Assembly (NCBI RefSeq): GCF_032118995.1
Contig: NC_092653.1
Coordinates: 23,021,202 to 23,085,201, forward strand
Source: Asterias amurensis
Lineage: Eukaryota > Echinodermata > Asteroidea > Forcipulatida > Asteriidae
DNA length: 64,000 nt
Direction: 5' to 3'
Made by a program: the position numbers and the translations under genes. Below are positions 1 through 12,400 of the stretch, piece after piece (position 1 is the first letter of the stretch; each line of letters begins with the position of its first letter). Under the pieces are notes generated by a model that worked only from the letters and a program-made list of their open reading frames with translations, was not told the origin of the DNA and did not search any database.

Positions 1-127
1 ACAAATTCGGGGACAATGCAGGTAGTCAGCCCGTGTGTAAAACACCAACGATGAAGTTTAAATCGTCGAGTAAAATGTGTGGTTTGTGCTGTCCTTTCTC
101 CTTGGAATGACCGACAAGTATTCCAGA

Positions 128-2844
128 ATGGAAAGGGGCCAAAACTGGCTGAATTTCAGAGTAATCATGTCGTTCATTTGTATAGCGACATGCAACACTG
201 CAAACCAGGTACGTATACAAATGTACAAATCAATGGAGTTCAATTTATCGATGTCAAATCAGTGAAATCAAATGGATGAGAAAGTAGCAAGTACTAAAGT
301 AGCGTTTCTTTATGAATTCAAGTTGATGTGCTGGCTAGACACGTACTAGGACATGTAGGAAGGGTTATCTTTACAATAATTTAGTTAATATACAATAAAG
401 TGTAACAATAATCCCACCCGAGTTGGACCCAGTAACTCATAACTGAACTGGGGCGGTGTACTATTTTTTTTTAAGTTGTCATTATCGGTCGTATTTTTTC
501 AAAATGTTGTACTTAGTATGACTGGTATTGCAGTAATGACAACAATTTTGGAAAATTTTCTGTATGGCCCCACCACTTTTTCATTCAATATGAAATAATT
601 ATAGTATCTAATTTACCTTAATGAGATATCCCTTTTTGTAAAAATGAGTGAAAAAGTGGTGGCGCCAAATGGAAAGTTATCCAAATTTTCGTATATACAG
701 CACTCCAGTTACTGGGTCTACACATGAGTAAGTGTGTCTGTGTTTTTTTTCTCTTTCACAGAACTCTGGACAGTACTGAGGACAGTGCTGACACACATCG
801 GTGTATGTAAAAACCAAAATTAAATACCCCAATGAAAATTTAAAATCTATTAAATGATTATCTTTTTTCTTTTCTAGATGGAACATGATGCATCTGGATT
901 TGCCGTGGTGTCTTCCCAATCTCTGGTCGCGACACTCGACCATAGTTCGGATAATTCGGATTCTACAGACTCTCAACACATCCCTGACACTAACATGAAA
1001 CCGTCTCCTTTGGAGATTGGACCAGTGTATTCCAACTCCCAAGAGGCGGCTGAACACAAACCGTCCTTCACAAGATCTTACTCTCAAAACAGTGAGCACA
1101 ACTTAAAGACTTCCATTGAAGAAAACTTCCTTAAAAACTATTGGATTAAAACCCGTCAGCTGAGTGAAACAATCAAATCCAAAGTGCCTGTTATTCGTTT
1201 TTTATTACACAGTCGGAGTGAAGATGATAGTTTTAGGAATAATTTGCAATCGCGGAAAATTCGGATAGGACAGAAGAGACTAAGACTTAGGAGAGAAATC
1301 CCTCCTGCAGAAAATTCCATTGGTATTTCTGTTACCAAATCAGGACGAACTACAACTGAGTCGCATACAGAAAAGTCAACTACATCAGAACGGGCTGCTA
1401 CAAGTACTAGTTCTAATGACTTACAAGTCACTGGTAAAACCGATAAAGTGTTAAATCGCGAAGTTCCAAAGTTAGTCGATACAAAATTGAAATCAACTGT
1501 TCCCGTATCCGGTCAAAACCCTGAGGTACCTGAAAAAATATTGGAGCTAGAGGATCCAAATAACATGACAACACTTATGAATAGCTCCGTCCAAGTTACA
1601 ACAGTATCACCGGTGAGACAGGGTACCAGTCAGTCTGGTACCAAGGCTTTAACCACATCGAGTGTTGAGGTCACATCAGAAAGTCAAGTCGACATAGATG
1701 GTAACCAGAATTTGGCCGAAGACCAAGAGGTTGTACCACAGACTTCCATATCGCCAAAGCATACCTCATCAAAGCAAGAGCCAAACGAACCAAGAACCAC
1801 CCAACCTCCTCAAACGAAACCCCCTCCTATATTAACAACTTCCACTGTTCCAAAGTCTTCCAAAACGACAGTTCCCATGACAACAAACAACATTCTACTG
1901 CTGATCACAAACGACACATCCATAGGTTCACAAGTTGAAGATATTCATGAACGAATGTCGGACAATGAACTTGATTCAGCCCTCTTGCAGACGAATGATG
2001 CATACTGGGCATTGGGAAGCCTTACAACAGTCTTGCTGTTGCTCACTGCTGCAGTGTTGTTCACTGGTCTCTGGAAAAAACGCAATCACATGTCTAATCC
2101 TATCTCTGACGTGACCTGCCACCCTAGTCCAGAACGGAAAAGGAAGAAGACCGATCTTAAAGGTACATTATCAAGGACAAACAAAAACTGCCAGTAAAAC
2201 TGTATTCATTTTCAGTTTAACAGTAAACTTACTAATAAAGCAAAATGAGATTAATCATCTCTTTGTGCTTGTCAAAAAAACAAAAGTTTATAAACTTGTA
2301 GCAGTTTTTCTCTAATTTTGGTTTTGTAAAGGCATTCCTCGTCCAGTCAAAATGGAGAGCCAAAAAGAGTTGGTGGCTATGTTCCCCAGGTGACAGTGGA
2401 TCTGTTCCTTGCTCCATAGTTTGAGAGCCCGAATCAGTAAAGTGTGGCTCTCACCTATGTACATGTAACTTGAAGTGGCCGTCCAGCCTAAGGATGTTTA
2501 AAAAAAAAATGTTAAAAAAAACATAAAAATAGGTTGAGTGTTTTTTTGCGTTACATAAATAATGTTTATCATTTGTATAATGTTTTTATTTTTGGTTTCT
2601 GTTTTTGTATTGACTAGATTTTCTAAAGAAGAAGTTGCGGCACATCAAGACTTTAAACTTAAAGGACTCGCCTCTGACAGGAAGCATGGAAATGAAGAAG
2701 TACTACAACGGCAGACGCAATGGGAAGAGTAATGGTGCATACTCCCATAGATACGACACTGTTCCACTGTTAGTGGGGCCAGATGATGAGGAAGAAGATG
2801 AGTTTATTGAATGGGAACAATGTGAGAAGGATCACTCGGTGTGA
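128..2844 (+). CDS. Type I membrane protein with mucin-like ectodomain (530 aa, three exons)
   Basis: Exons are inferred at 128-208, 878-2162 and 2618-2844; all junctions are GT-AG and the frame stays open (1593 nt). The first exon holds the start Met and a hydrophobic signal sequence (about residues 12-22) ending at a strong CAG/GTACGT donor. The ectodomain (about 27-400) is rich in Ser and Thr with no recognised fold, and carries a furin-type basic site, RLRLRR, near 161-166. A single membrane helix lies near 405-425, followed by basic residues and a tail of about 105 residues. The tail ends in an acidic patch (DDEEEDEF) followed by IEWEQ, then stops at TGA 2842-2844. I do not recognise the family with certainty. 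The short basic, then acidic EDEF tail loosely recalls vertebrate ARMH4, from memory only. The protein is probably a cell-surface or Golgi-endosomal glycoprotein; its function is unknown. Confidence 0.72.
549..682. mobile_element. F6 MITE with GCCACCACTTTTTCA ends, in the first intron of the membrane-protein gene
   Basis: A 134-bp element with inverted ends built on GGCGCCACCACTTTTTCA and an outer GGATAACTTTCC-type edge. Related copies lie in RFC2 intron 1 (17,822-17,943, about 18,112-18,190, and 18,359-18,530). Confidence 0.65.
2163..2239 (+). promoter_or_regulatory. Intronic stop and poly(A) signal giving a possible short-tail isoform
   Basis: If the donor after 2162 is not used, translation continues into the intron and stops at TAA 2195-2197. 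A canonical AATAAA follows at 2234-2239, and a T/GT-rich stretch lies near 2258-2274, where a downstream polyadenylation element is expected. The result would keep the membrane helix but replace the acidic tail with a short end finishing in NKNCQ. The motifs are seen; their use is inferred. Confidence 0.45.
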
Positions 2845-3050
2845 CTCCAGGCCTGATACTTCACAGAGGCATTGCCTCCATATGCCCCCTGCTCATTGCC
2901 GTGGTGCCCTTCAAATGCTGCAGTAGATACAACACTATTCCACTGTTAGTGGGGCCAGGAGTCGTTGTGGAAGATGAGATTGTTGAATGGGAACAATGTG
3001 AGAAGGATCACTCGGTGTGACTCCAGGCCTGACGCTTCACGGATGCATTG
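2748..3050 (+). repeat. Tandem partial duplication of the terminal exon
   Basis: Positions 2748-2874 (last coding part of the type I membrane gene, its stop and start of the 3' UTR) are repeated at 2924-3050 with the same length and about 20 substitutions. The second copy still reads through to the same final residues (VEWEQCEKDHSV and stop). Several acidic codons of the first copy are replaced, turning DDEEEDEF into GVVVEDEI. The gap between copies holds a piece of a dispersed repeat also found near 7.1 kb. Confidence 0.8.
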
Positions 3051-3138
3051 CACTAGTTCATATTTCAACTGAAATGGGATGCTTTTCAACACTGAACTAG
3101 TCAGCCGGAACACATGGCATTTGTCCAGCGCAAAACTG

Positions 3139-3518
3139 TTAAAGACAGTGGACACTATTGGTAATATTGTCAAAGACTAGCCTTCACAAATGGTGTATCT
3201 CAACATATGCATAAAATAACAAACCTGTGAAAATTTGAGCTCAATTGGTTATCAAACTTGTGAGATAATGAAAGAAAGAAACACCCTTGTCACACAAAGT
3301 TGTATGCATTAAGATGGTTGAGACCTCAAGTACTAAACTTGAGGTTTTGAAATCAAATTCGTGGAAAATTTCTTCTTTCTCGAAAACTATGGCACTTTAG
3401 AGGGAGCCGTTTCTCACAATGTTTTATACCATCAACCTCTCCCCATTACTCGTCACCAAGAAAGGTTTTATGCCAAACATTTATTTGAGTAATTACCAAT
3501 AGTGTCCACTGCCTTTAA
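3139..3518. mobile_element. F1 MITE, TTAA-flanked
   Basis: About 380 bp bounded by near-perfect terminal inverted repeats that begin TTAAAGACAGTGGACACTAT and end as the reverse complement, with TTAA at both edges. It has no coding capacity. It belongs to the commonest family in the window. TTAA target duplication fits piggyBac- or Kolobok-mobilised elements. Confidence 0.85.
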
Positions 3519-3963
3519 GGAAGAATGCTGAGTTGTAACACAAAGCGTATGCTGGTCTTTGATACATGATACCAATGGGTTGTCCTGTGCTTTCGAAACT
3601 TTCTAACAGAACCCGAGATGCTTAATTTTTTAGTCAATATTCTTGTTGCACATTCCTTCCATAGGGCTAAATGCAAAACAAACAAAATTGTTTGCTTTTT
3701 GGATGATTGATCCAGTGCAAGGATATTGACAATAACAACATCTCAACATTTGCATAATTGTACTTATTAATACATTAGATTACACATGTGTACATTGTGT
3801 GTTTGCTAATGTTTAAGGTATTATACAGGACCGGTAAGGACACAAACATTGTTTAATTCGAGTCTGAACGCTTTACTGAAAAAGTTCACACTAGAACCAT
3901 TTGAGCTGTTTCTGATGGTCAGGCATGATGTTTCTGATGGTTCGAATTACCAATCGCTGACCA

Positions 3964-4150
3964 GGGCCTGACTTCATAGAGTTGCTTTAGTAGAAAATAT
4001 TGCTTGAAATTTTTCTGCTTAGCAGGAACGAGCAAGAACCAGTCACAAATTATTCTTGTGACATTGTGGTTTGGCTGGTAACCTTATCCTGTTAAGGGTA
4101 ATTTTACTAACCTGCTTAGCTTCTTTAAGCAGCTCTGAAATTGGGCCCAG
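3964..4150. mobile_element. Diverged foldback element related to the GGGCCCAAT family
   Basis: The left edge (CTTCATAGAGTTGCTTTAG) and right edge (AAGCAGCTCTGAAATTGGGC) are diverged inverted copies of each other. They match the ends of the younger copies at 25,490 and 38,509. The higher divergence suggests an older insertion. Confidence 0.5.
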
Positions 4151-5020
4151 AGTGGAGTAATGTTGGCATTCGTTCAGTAACGGGCAATGACAGTATTATA
4201 AACAAGTCTTTTTCAAGTGATTTTTCAATACACATAATTCTCAATCAATTTCAATCTGCGTAAACAATCATGCTACATGTACATGTATGTCACTTTAACC
4301 ATGGAGGTAGAAATAGATCTACCTCCATGCTTTAATCATAGAGCAAGGACAGACTTCAACTTCCTAAAATTATGAAGCTGTTGTGTAAAGATAATAATAA
4401 TACTCAGGATGATTGGTGTGTATTGCCAGTGGCAAAATTATTCTAAGTAGATTATATATCATCAGCTTAGTGTTTGATAATGCAGTCTTTCATTTTAGAG
4501 GGGCGCCGAGGTCAAATTCTTTGATGCAATCATTTTGGGGGATTAAATATCGGGGAAATAAAGGCATAGGGCCTAGTTTACACTGTAAAAATTGTACAGA
4601 TGCATCAATATGAAATGTGATGCCATTGGATGGTTTTGACGTTAAAAGAAATTGTACTGGAAAGGTATCAATTCGGCATTTGACACAACATTAACATAAA
4701 GTAAGGTTTGCGCAGTGGTATCTTTCCTCCTTACCTTTCAACTCTATGTGGATTGGGTTTTCAGTCCCAACCAGACTGCGTGGGTTTTTCCTGGAATAAT
4801 TCTCCGGGGTTTTCCTCCCTCGTTAAAACTGAAACATCCTTTCTTGTCTTCTTTCCACTGTTCTTAAGTTCGCTTTTCTGAGAGTCCTTGGCTTCACAAC
4901 CAGAATAATTTAATTGAATTAAGGTTAGAGATTGATAAAACGGTTTCATAAGGAATGTACATGTATGTCAATTAGAAATGAGTGCATCACAAAACTGAAA
5001 TTGACCTTGGAGTCCCTTCT

Positions 5021-5344
5021 TTAAAGACATTGGACACTATTGGTAATTATCTAAGACTAGTCTTCTTACTTGGTGTATCTCAACATATGCATAAAATAAC
5101 AACCTGTGAAAATTTGAGCTCAATCAGTCGTCAAAGTTGCGAGATAATAATGAAAGAAAAAACACACGAAGTTGTGTGCTTTCAGATGCTTGATTTCGAG
5201 ACCTCAAATTCTGAGGTCTCGAAGTCAAATTCGAAAAACTGCGTTACTTCATGCTATCAACAGCTCCCCATTACTTGTTACCAATTAAGGTTTTATGCTT
5301 ATTAATTATTCTGAGAAATTACCAATAATGTCCACTGCCTTTAA
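5021..5344. mobile_element. F1 MITE, internally shortened
   Basis: TTAA-bounded, with the same inverted ends as the copy at 3139, but about 55 bp shorter inside. It is non-coding; the 107-codon frame across it is incidental. Confidence 0.82.
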
Positions 5345-6296
5345 CACAAATCGGCACAAAGATGAGCAAACTTGTAACTCAAATATGTGTGTACCTATTT
5401 TTTCTATCAAATTGAGCAGGTAAAACAAATGTTTTTGAAAAGATAATTTTTTAAAGTATGTGTGTGCAATTCTTAAGACTTACAGTAGGGTCATAAATTG
5501 GTATGGTACATGTAAATACTCCAAAAATTAGTGTCCGTTAAAACTTACTTGGTGACGGGCAATGCAGCTGTTGATGTATTTAAACTATTTTGAGAAAGGA
5601 TTACCTTTGGATGAAAATATGGTTTGGATAATTTTTCACCCAAAAACATTTGAATCTGAGAAAACATTCATGTAGGAATTATTTTTTTTAGCTTTCAGTG
5701 GGTTATTGTGTTTGCGCATTCTGCGCCTAGAGATGCGGTCGGTACCCGCTGTCTACACGCTAATTGTGGACAAATCCGAAGTTTGTGTGAATAGTACATT
5801 AAGTGTAACAGCTTTTTGGTGTTTTATCAGCAGGTAGAAACTTTGACATTCACATGCGACTTCTAATTAAAGATTTCTTTATATTGTTTTGCCTATAAAT
5901 CAGCATTAAATTGACAAACACAAATCTATGACCCTACCTCTAAGTGTACATGGTTTTGAGTGATAGATACACAATGCAAGCATGCAATATACAATATAGG
6001 GATTGCATGCATTGTGCTTCAATTATTTTTGGGCACCAATTCATTAATCAGAGTAAATATATTTTATGGTTTGAAAAGGTAATACAGTTCTGATGACTTA
6101 TTTTTGTGGGCTGAAATTTTCTACAGTAAAAAACTTCAAAGGAGGACTGTTGTCATGATCATTGCAGGTCTGTAGCTAGCTGTTCATGAACTCAGTTACA
6201 GTGTGAGTGCTTGCTGTCCTATTAACAGTTTGTGGTGTGCAACTACGTACATGTACATGTAGTGCACAAGCACCCAGTAACTGGGCCAGAGTTCAT

Positions 6297-6458
6297 AATG
6301 GACCCTTTTCATGAAACGCTAATTACACTCGCGCATATGTACAGACCCTATTGGTTGGCAAACGTCATAGAGTTGTGCACTAAGCAGACATTTTTGCCAA
6401 CCAAAATGTAAGTGCGCACGCGCTTTGTGCAATTTCCATTTCATGAAAAGGGTCCATT
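6297..6458. mobile_element. Small foldback MITE with AATGGACCC ends
   Basis: A 162-bp segment whose first 20 bases (AATGGACCCTTTTCATGAAA) recur as the exact reverse complement at its right edge. The interior also pairs in part. Non-coding. Confidence 0.7.
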
Positions 6459-7059
6459 CCAGGAAGTGACATGCCTGCCATGATCATGATGGTAGTCACC
6501 ATTCAAGTACCTTTTGTATATTTATCATTGTCTTCCATGCTCATTAAAATCTTTCTAAAAAAAGGAAAACCTTTGTGTTCAAGAGTTCTTTTTGTTTTGC
6601 CCCCCCCCCCCCCAATCCTCCATCAAAGGATGTGTACATGTAGGCCAGTCATTTCAGGAATCAATTCCTTGTAAATAAATTGGTCTTAATGTTTCAAACA
6701 TAGCTCTGCATACCTTGTAGGAATAACGAGCGCTTTCGGATTTCCTGACTAGTGATCTGGATATGCTCTAATTTGAGACAAACAAGAAGAGAATTTCAGT
6801 TTTAGACATGATATTATAAAACAAAACAAAAAATCCCTTAAGTATAAGGTCAATCAGTGCAAGCCGGTCAATATTGTGTCTATATTTATTAATAGATGCG
6901 AGGACAATCGTTCGTACGTAACATTGTATTTTGCTTACTAATGACTAAAACCCAAAACAAAATCAGGTTTCTAAATCAAGGTAATACTAAAACTGATTAT
7001 TAAATTCAGAAAAAAATCTCTTTGTGCAGCGGTTTATATTGAACCATGATACACACAGG

Positions 7060-7240
7060 GCTGTATACTTCGTTTTTGAAAGGGCAAGGGCACCAAGGCA
7101 TTATTTTCTCGGCAAAGGGCACCCTATGAGGAAATTGTAAATATCTACTGGAGCATTTGAAGGGCACCAAGGCAATAACAAGGGGCAATGGAGGCAATCG
7201 CCTCCGCTGCCTCCGTGAAGTATCAGGCCTGCATACATGT
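7060..7240. repeat. Dispersed repeat with CAGGCCTG end
   Basis: This segment carries reduplicated phrases such as GGGCACCAAGGCA and ends in GAAGTATCAGGCCTG. Related pieces lie at about 2850-2920, 20,060-20,100, 47,703-47,922, 56,127-56,346 and 62,935-63,045. Element class unknown; no protein seen. Confidence 0.5.
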
Positions 7241-7890
7241 AGTTTTGCCATGTGGTTTAAACACATGCTAGTTTTGCAGACTGCACCAACTACGTGTACA
7301 TGTACATACAAGTAGCACCACCAGTTACTACTGTTGCAGAGGAAAACTCTTGCACACACACGTAAAATTAGTGCAAAATGTTGCAGATTACTCACAAATG
7401 TGGTTCACTAGTGCGACTGATAATTGAACATACAAATAAAGTAAAAGAAAAGCCCCTAAACAGGACATGAGAAATACCAGCAGAAGTACTGCAATAGTAA
7501 ATGAGACATGCTGGCTCCCTCAATCATTAAAAATAATAGTCTTTTGCCTGTAAATATGCAAATAATTTACCGCAGTTTCGCATCATTGATTTTTCAATTC
7601 AGTAACTGGTAATCCTTTTTTTGTCAGAGCCATTTCCGGTATTAAGCATTTGAAATATTGAATGACGTGTAGAGAGCGATTCTAAAAATAGTTTAATTGG
7701 TGAGGAATATTTCAACAGATGTTTTTTCTTGTTATTTTGTTTTTAAGGGAAAGATTGAATCAACCATGTTGTAAGTGCAACAGTTGGCTTTATTGTTGAT
7801 TCACAAAATATCAATTGTGCTTTTGTAACAGTTAATGTACTTTATTGAGTTAAAATGTGTTGTTTGGAAATAATAGACTAGTTGGTTAAG

Positions 7891-8264
7891 TTAAAGCCAT
7901 TATACACTTTCGGTACAGAAAAAAAATAAAAGTTCACAGATTTACAAATAACTTACAGGGTTTACAGAAGGTAATGGTAAAAGACTTCTCTTGAAATATT
8001 ATCCCATGAAATGCTTTACTTTTTGAGAAAACATTAAAACAATTATCAATTCTTGTTAACGAGAATTACGGATTTTAGTAAACACATGTCACGACACGGC
8101 GAAACGTGTGGAAACAAAGGTGGGTTTTCCCGTTATTTTCTCCCAACTCCGATGACCGATTGAGCCTAAATTTTCACAGGTTTGTTATTTTATATATAAG
8201 TTGTGATACACGAAGTGTGGGCCTTTGGACAATACTGTTTACCGAAAGTGTCCAATGGCTTTAA
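7891..8264. mobile_element. F2 MITE, TTAA-flanked, full length
   Basis: 374 bp with inverted ends starting TTAAAGCCATTATACACTTT and closing as the complement of TTAAAGCCATTGGACACTTT. F2 shares its terminal pattern (TTAAAG, then GGACAC, then GGTA) and parts of its interior with F1, so the two look like cousins. Confidence 0.85.
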
Positions 8265-8659
8265 TAATACTCAATTTGCATTGGGAAAACTGTTAAATAT
8301 GTTTTTTTTAATTCTATTAGAACTTACACTTAGTCTTGTTTGCTATTTACATAAATGAACGACACATGAAATATTTGTTTTGTACTTTTCTGATAACAGT
8401 ATTAATTCAAACTCACAAAATAGTATCCTCCATTAAAAAATGATTACAATATTAAACCTAAAAGTTTGTACATAAAATGTTACAAAAATGGCTTTAATCC
8501 TACAGAGACCATTATTTTAAACACAAGGAAGTCTAATAATATGTTTTTTTCCAACTGCCCTTCTCTAAAATTGTCTAAAAAATATTTTTGGTTTGTTTTG
8601 CTCAAAAAATTATCAATAGTATGTGAACTTGGGGAAACATTGCAAATTGTACCACTTGC

Positions 8660-9410
8660 AGCACGCAGCTGCTATCGGCTTGTGGCCACTATGGGCTTTT
8701 TAGTACAATCGGCTTATGGTGGCTATTAGCATTTTGTACAAGAGGCTTGTGGCAACTATAGGCCTTTTAGTACAATCATCTTGTGGTGGCTATAAACATT
8801 TTGTACAAGAGGCTTGTGGCCACTGTGGGCCTTTCACCTTGTGGTGGCTACTGGCATTTTGTACAAGAGGCTTGTGGCAACTATAGGCCTTTTAGTATAA
8901 TCGGCTTGTGGTGGCTATAGACATTTTAGTACAAGAGGCTTGTGGCAACTATGGGCCTTTTTAGTAACTCCACTCATGGGCACTAAGGGCATTGTGGTGA
9001 AAATGGCTTGTGACCACTAATCCTGGTCCCAGCACTTGTGGCCACAGCATGTTGGTACAGGCGGCTTGTGACCACCACAGGTTGGTACAGGCGGCTTGTG
9101 GCCACAGCATGTTGGTACAAGCGACTTGTGGCCACAGCATGTTGGTACAAGCGGCTTGTGGCCACAGCATGTTGGTACAAGCAGCTTGTGACCACCGCAT
9201 GTTGGTACAAGGGGCTTGTGGCCACAGCATGTTGGTACAGGCGGCTTGTGACCACCACAGGTTGGTACAGGCGGCTTGTGGCCACAGCATGTTGGTACAA
9301 GCGGCTTGTGGCCACAGCATGTTGGTACAAGCAGCTTGTGACCACCGCATGTTGGTACAAGTGGCTTGTGGCCACTAGCCTTCCGATACAAGCCGCTTGT
9401 GACCCCTATA
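8660..9410. repeat. Minisatellite: 33-bp dimers grading into an exact 30-bp array
   Basis: From 8660 to about 9000 the array is made of 33-bp units alternating in two forms (a roughly 65-bp dimer), each containing a GGCTTGTGG-like core. From about 9033 to 9405 it becomes a regular 30-bp repeat (GTTGGTACAAGCGGCTTGTG core) of about 11-12 units, with a higher-order block of about 180 bp that repeats once. Because 30 is a multiple of 3 and the unit lacks stops in several frames, long repetitive open frames appear on both strands; I regard them as artefacts. The array begins about 65 bp past the CENPQ stop, so it may lie in that gene's 3' UTR. Confidence 0.9.
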
Positions 9411-9473
9411 GTCTTTGGAAGCTAAATGAAAACGACACTTGTTTGAGAGTTGTGCGAGTGGCTTCTAACCTGA

Positions 9474-12400
9474 TTACGGTGGTAGAGCTGCATGTATGGC
9501 AGACATAGAATCTATGAAGTCTGTAATGATGGATTCCCCTTCACTCTGACTCTGATTCCAATGCCTTAAGGAATCAAGAACTTGCTGCTGACAGGAGCTC
9601 CCGATATTCTCAAACTGAATTTAGAGAGAAAACAAAAAATAAAAAATGAGGTGGTTTCGGCACTAGCTGCAGTCGGATCTCCACATTAACATACATTAAA
9701 GGTAAAATAATAGAATTCAATTAAATTCAAGTCAATACAATTTAATTATTTATTCATCATGCCAGTACAGTATGAAAATCATTACCTCGGTTTGCACATA
9801 AAAATATACTACTGACTACACGTATTATATTTAAATAGTAATTCTATTATATTTAAATAGTATTTCTTTTGCAAACTTAATATAAAAATGGTTGGATTTA
9901 AATTCACTTGAATACAAAAGTAGATAATCAACAAGATTGAACTGTACACATTTTAAAAACTTGAACAAAGAAACCAGGCAGGGCAAAAAGCAATAGCAGA
10001 TGATACATTCTAAACAACTAAAAGATTATGCAAAATGCATAGGATGCCCTAGGCAACACCCTATAAGCAGTGAAATAGACAAAACATTATGTCCATTATT
10101 TGATTAAACTTTGAGGGTAATTTTGACAATTTTATGCTGAACAACAAGTACAGACAGATTAAACAGGACAATACCTGTTTATTAGTGCTGTTTTGACTTT
10201 CCTGTACCGGTGGTAGTTTTAAAATGTCTTCCTTCTCACCCTGCAGTAGTGGATGAAGCTGAAGAGATCAATATGTACAGAATTAATTACTACTTATCAT
10301 CCAAACAAGATCGTAAAGTTCAATCATCCTTCTTGCAAAACAAGTTTTTCATAAATAAATTTGCAACGAATAGTTCGCATCAGTCGACTTGTGCTCAATT
10401 TCTGCGAAACATCCGCTGCGAAAACAGGCCTGAAACGTAAAAATTCACTTAGCATTCGCTTTTGCAGGAAGTATGAACCGGGCTTAATGCTTGATTTTCT
10501 CATTCAGGCAAACAAATCTTATCAGTTTCTTATCTCTGAAATTGGTCAGCGATGAAACAAGCGACTAAGCGATTAAGGGTTAGAGTTAGGATTAGGGTTG
10601 GGAAATCAAACAGTTGCTTGGTCTATGGAACTAGGCTCGTTAAAGGTAAGGGTTAAATTTAGCGTTAGGGTTCTGGCTGGTTACAAATAAGGGTAAAAGA
10701 AGTCAGGGTTACTGAAGCCAATGTGCTTTTACCTTTTTGGTAAATTCTTTTCGGTTATTATCACTGCTTGTCTGGGCAGCTTCCAATTTCTCTACCTCTT
10801 CTTCCTGCAGTTCCATCGATCTATAATTATAAAAACAACAGTATCTGCCATTTAAAAGAGGATTGGATCTAATCATGACCCAACAGTGGTCAGCCTGGCA
10901 TTATTTGAATTACAATCTGATTTCTCAACTGTAATAAGTGTGGGAACAACAAAAAGCAAGTAAATAGGCCCACATCTCTCCCACTTCAGTCTCCTGACTA
11001 AAGCAAGCTAGTCGAAATGTTGAGACCAATTTAAGAACTCACTCAGCGGTAGTGAAGTTTATGACGATCCACTTGATCTACTAAAGCTAAAGCAGTACTC
11101 CTGGCCGATTTTCTAACCCCCACCCAGGTAGTAGTTAATAAGCAGGACAGTTCTAATCAGAACTGAGCAGTCTCACGAACTCCAAAAATCTACTCCACGG
11201 TAGTAGAACATAATAATAGCAAGACATGTTCTCAAAAGGACATAATCTATCTGGCAAGTAGAGACAAACATGATGTTACTACAAGCCAAGTATCTATTAA
11301 AGACAGTGGACACTATTGGTAATTGTCAAAGACCAGTCTTCTCACTTGGTGTATCTCAACATATGCATGAAATAACAAACCTGTGAAAACTTGAGCTCAA
11401 TTGGTCGCCAAAGTTGCGAGATAATAATGAAAGAAAAAAAACACCCTTGTCACAAGAAGTTGTGTGCGTTTAGATGGTTGATTTCGAGACCTCAAGTTCT
11501 AAAACTTGAGGTCTCGAAATCAAATTCGTGGAAAATTACTTCTTTCTCTGTTTTATACTATCAACCTCTCCCCATTACTCGTTACCAAGTGAGGTTGTAT
11601 GCTGATAATTATTTTGAGTATATACCAAAAGTGTCCACTGCCTTTAAAAAACAAGTTATTTGAGACTTACTCTTCTTGTAATTGCACTTCTTTGTCCAGA
11701 CACTCAACTCGGTTACTAGTATCCACAAGAGCTGCTTCTAATGTACGCTGTAGTAAAGAATAAAATACAGTGTTAAAGACACTGGACACTATTGACGTCA
11801 AGAATTGCTTCGCTTTCGCAGGAAGTATGAACCAGGTTTTACTTTTAAAGACACTAGATACTATTGGTAATTGTCAAAGACCAGTCTTCTCACTTGGTGT
11901 ATCTCAACATATGCATAAAATAACAAACTTGTGGAAATTTGAGCTCAATCGGTCATCGAAGGTGCGAGATAATAATGAAAGAAAAAACACCCTTGTCACA
12001 CGAAGTTGTGTGCTTTCAGATGCTTGATTTCGAGACCTCAAATTGTAAATCTGAGGTCTTGAAATCAAATTCATGGAAAATTACTTTTTTCTCAAAAACT
12101 ACGTTACTTCAGAGGGAGCCGTTTCTCACAATGTTTTATACTATCAACCTCTCCCCATTACTCGTTATCAAGTAAGGTTTTATGCTGATAATTATTTAGA
12201 GTAATTACTAATAGTGTCCACTGCCTTTAAGTCTGTTATTAGAAAGGATACATTGGATGCGTAAATGTCAACACTTAGTGTGTTTAAGTGACGTGTAACA
12301 GCGGTGTCCATGTTTTAAATGGCATTAACAACATTAACAACTGAAGCACTCAGTCAACATAGCGGAATGGAATGGTAGGCCAAAAAAAGGGAAAGTTTGA

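Larger units (their letters stand above)
2845..9473. other. Intergenic region filled with repeats
   Basis: No gene could be supported between the membrane-protein gene and CENPQ. It holds two F1 MITEs (3139-3518, 5021-5344), an old relative of the GGGCCCAAT foldback family (about 3964-4150), a foldback element (6297-6458), a C homopolymer (from 6601), a dispersed repeat containing CAGGCCTG (about 7060-7240), an F2 MITE (7891-8264) and a minisatellite (8660-9410). Open frames here fall inside these repeats. Confidence 0.7.

Noticed and set aside
4982-5305. A 107-codon open frame
   Set aside because: It lies inside an F1 MITE; the same frame is broken in other copies of the element, as expected for non-coding DNA.
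8660-9410. CRISPR-like appearance of the regular 30-bp array
   Set aside because: Units are contiguous variants without unique spacers, in a eukaryotic context; it is a minisatellite.
8961-9508. Repetitive proteins with 10-residue periods across the 9.0-9.4 kb array, in several frames of both strands
   Set aside because: The frames follow from a 30-bp minisatellite unit without stops. No start context, splice support or domain was found, and several frames are open at once.
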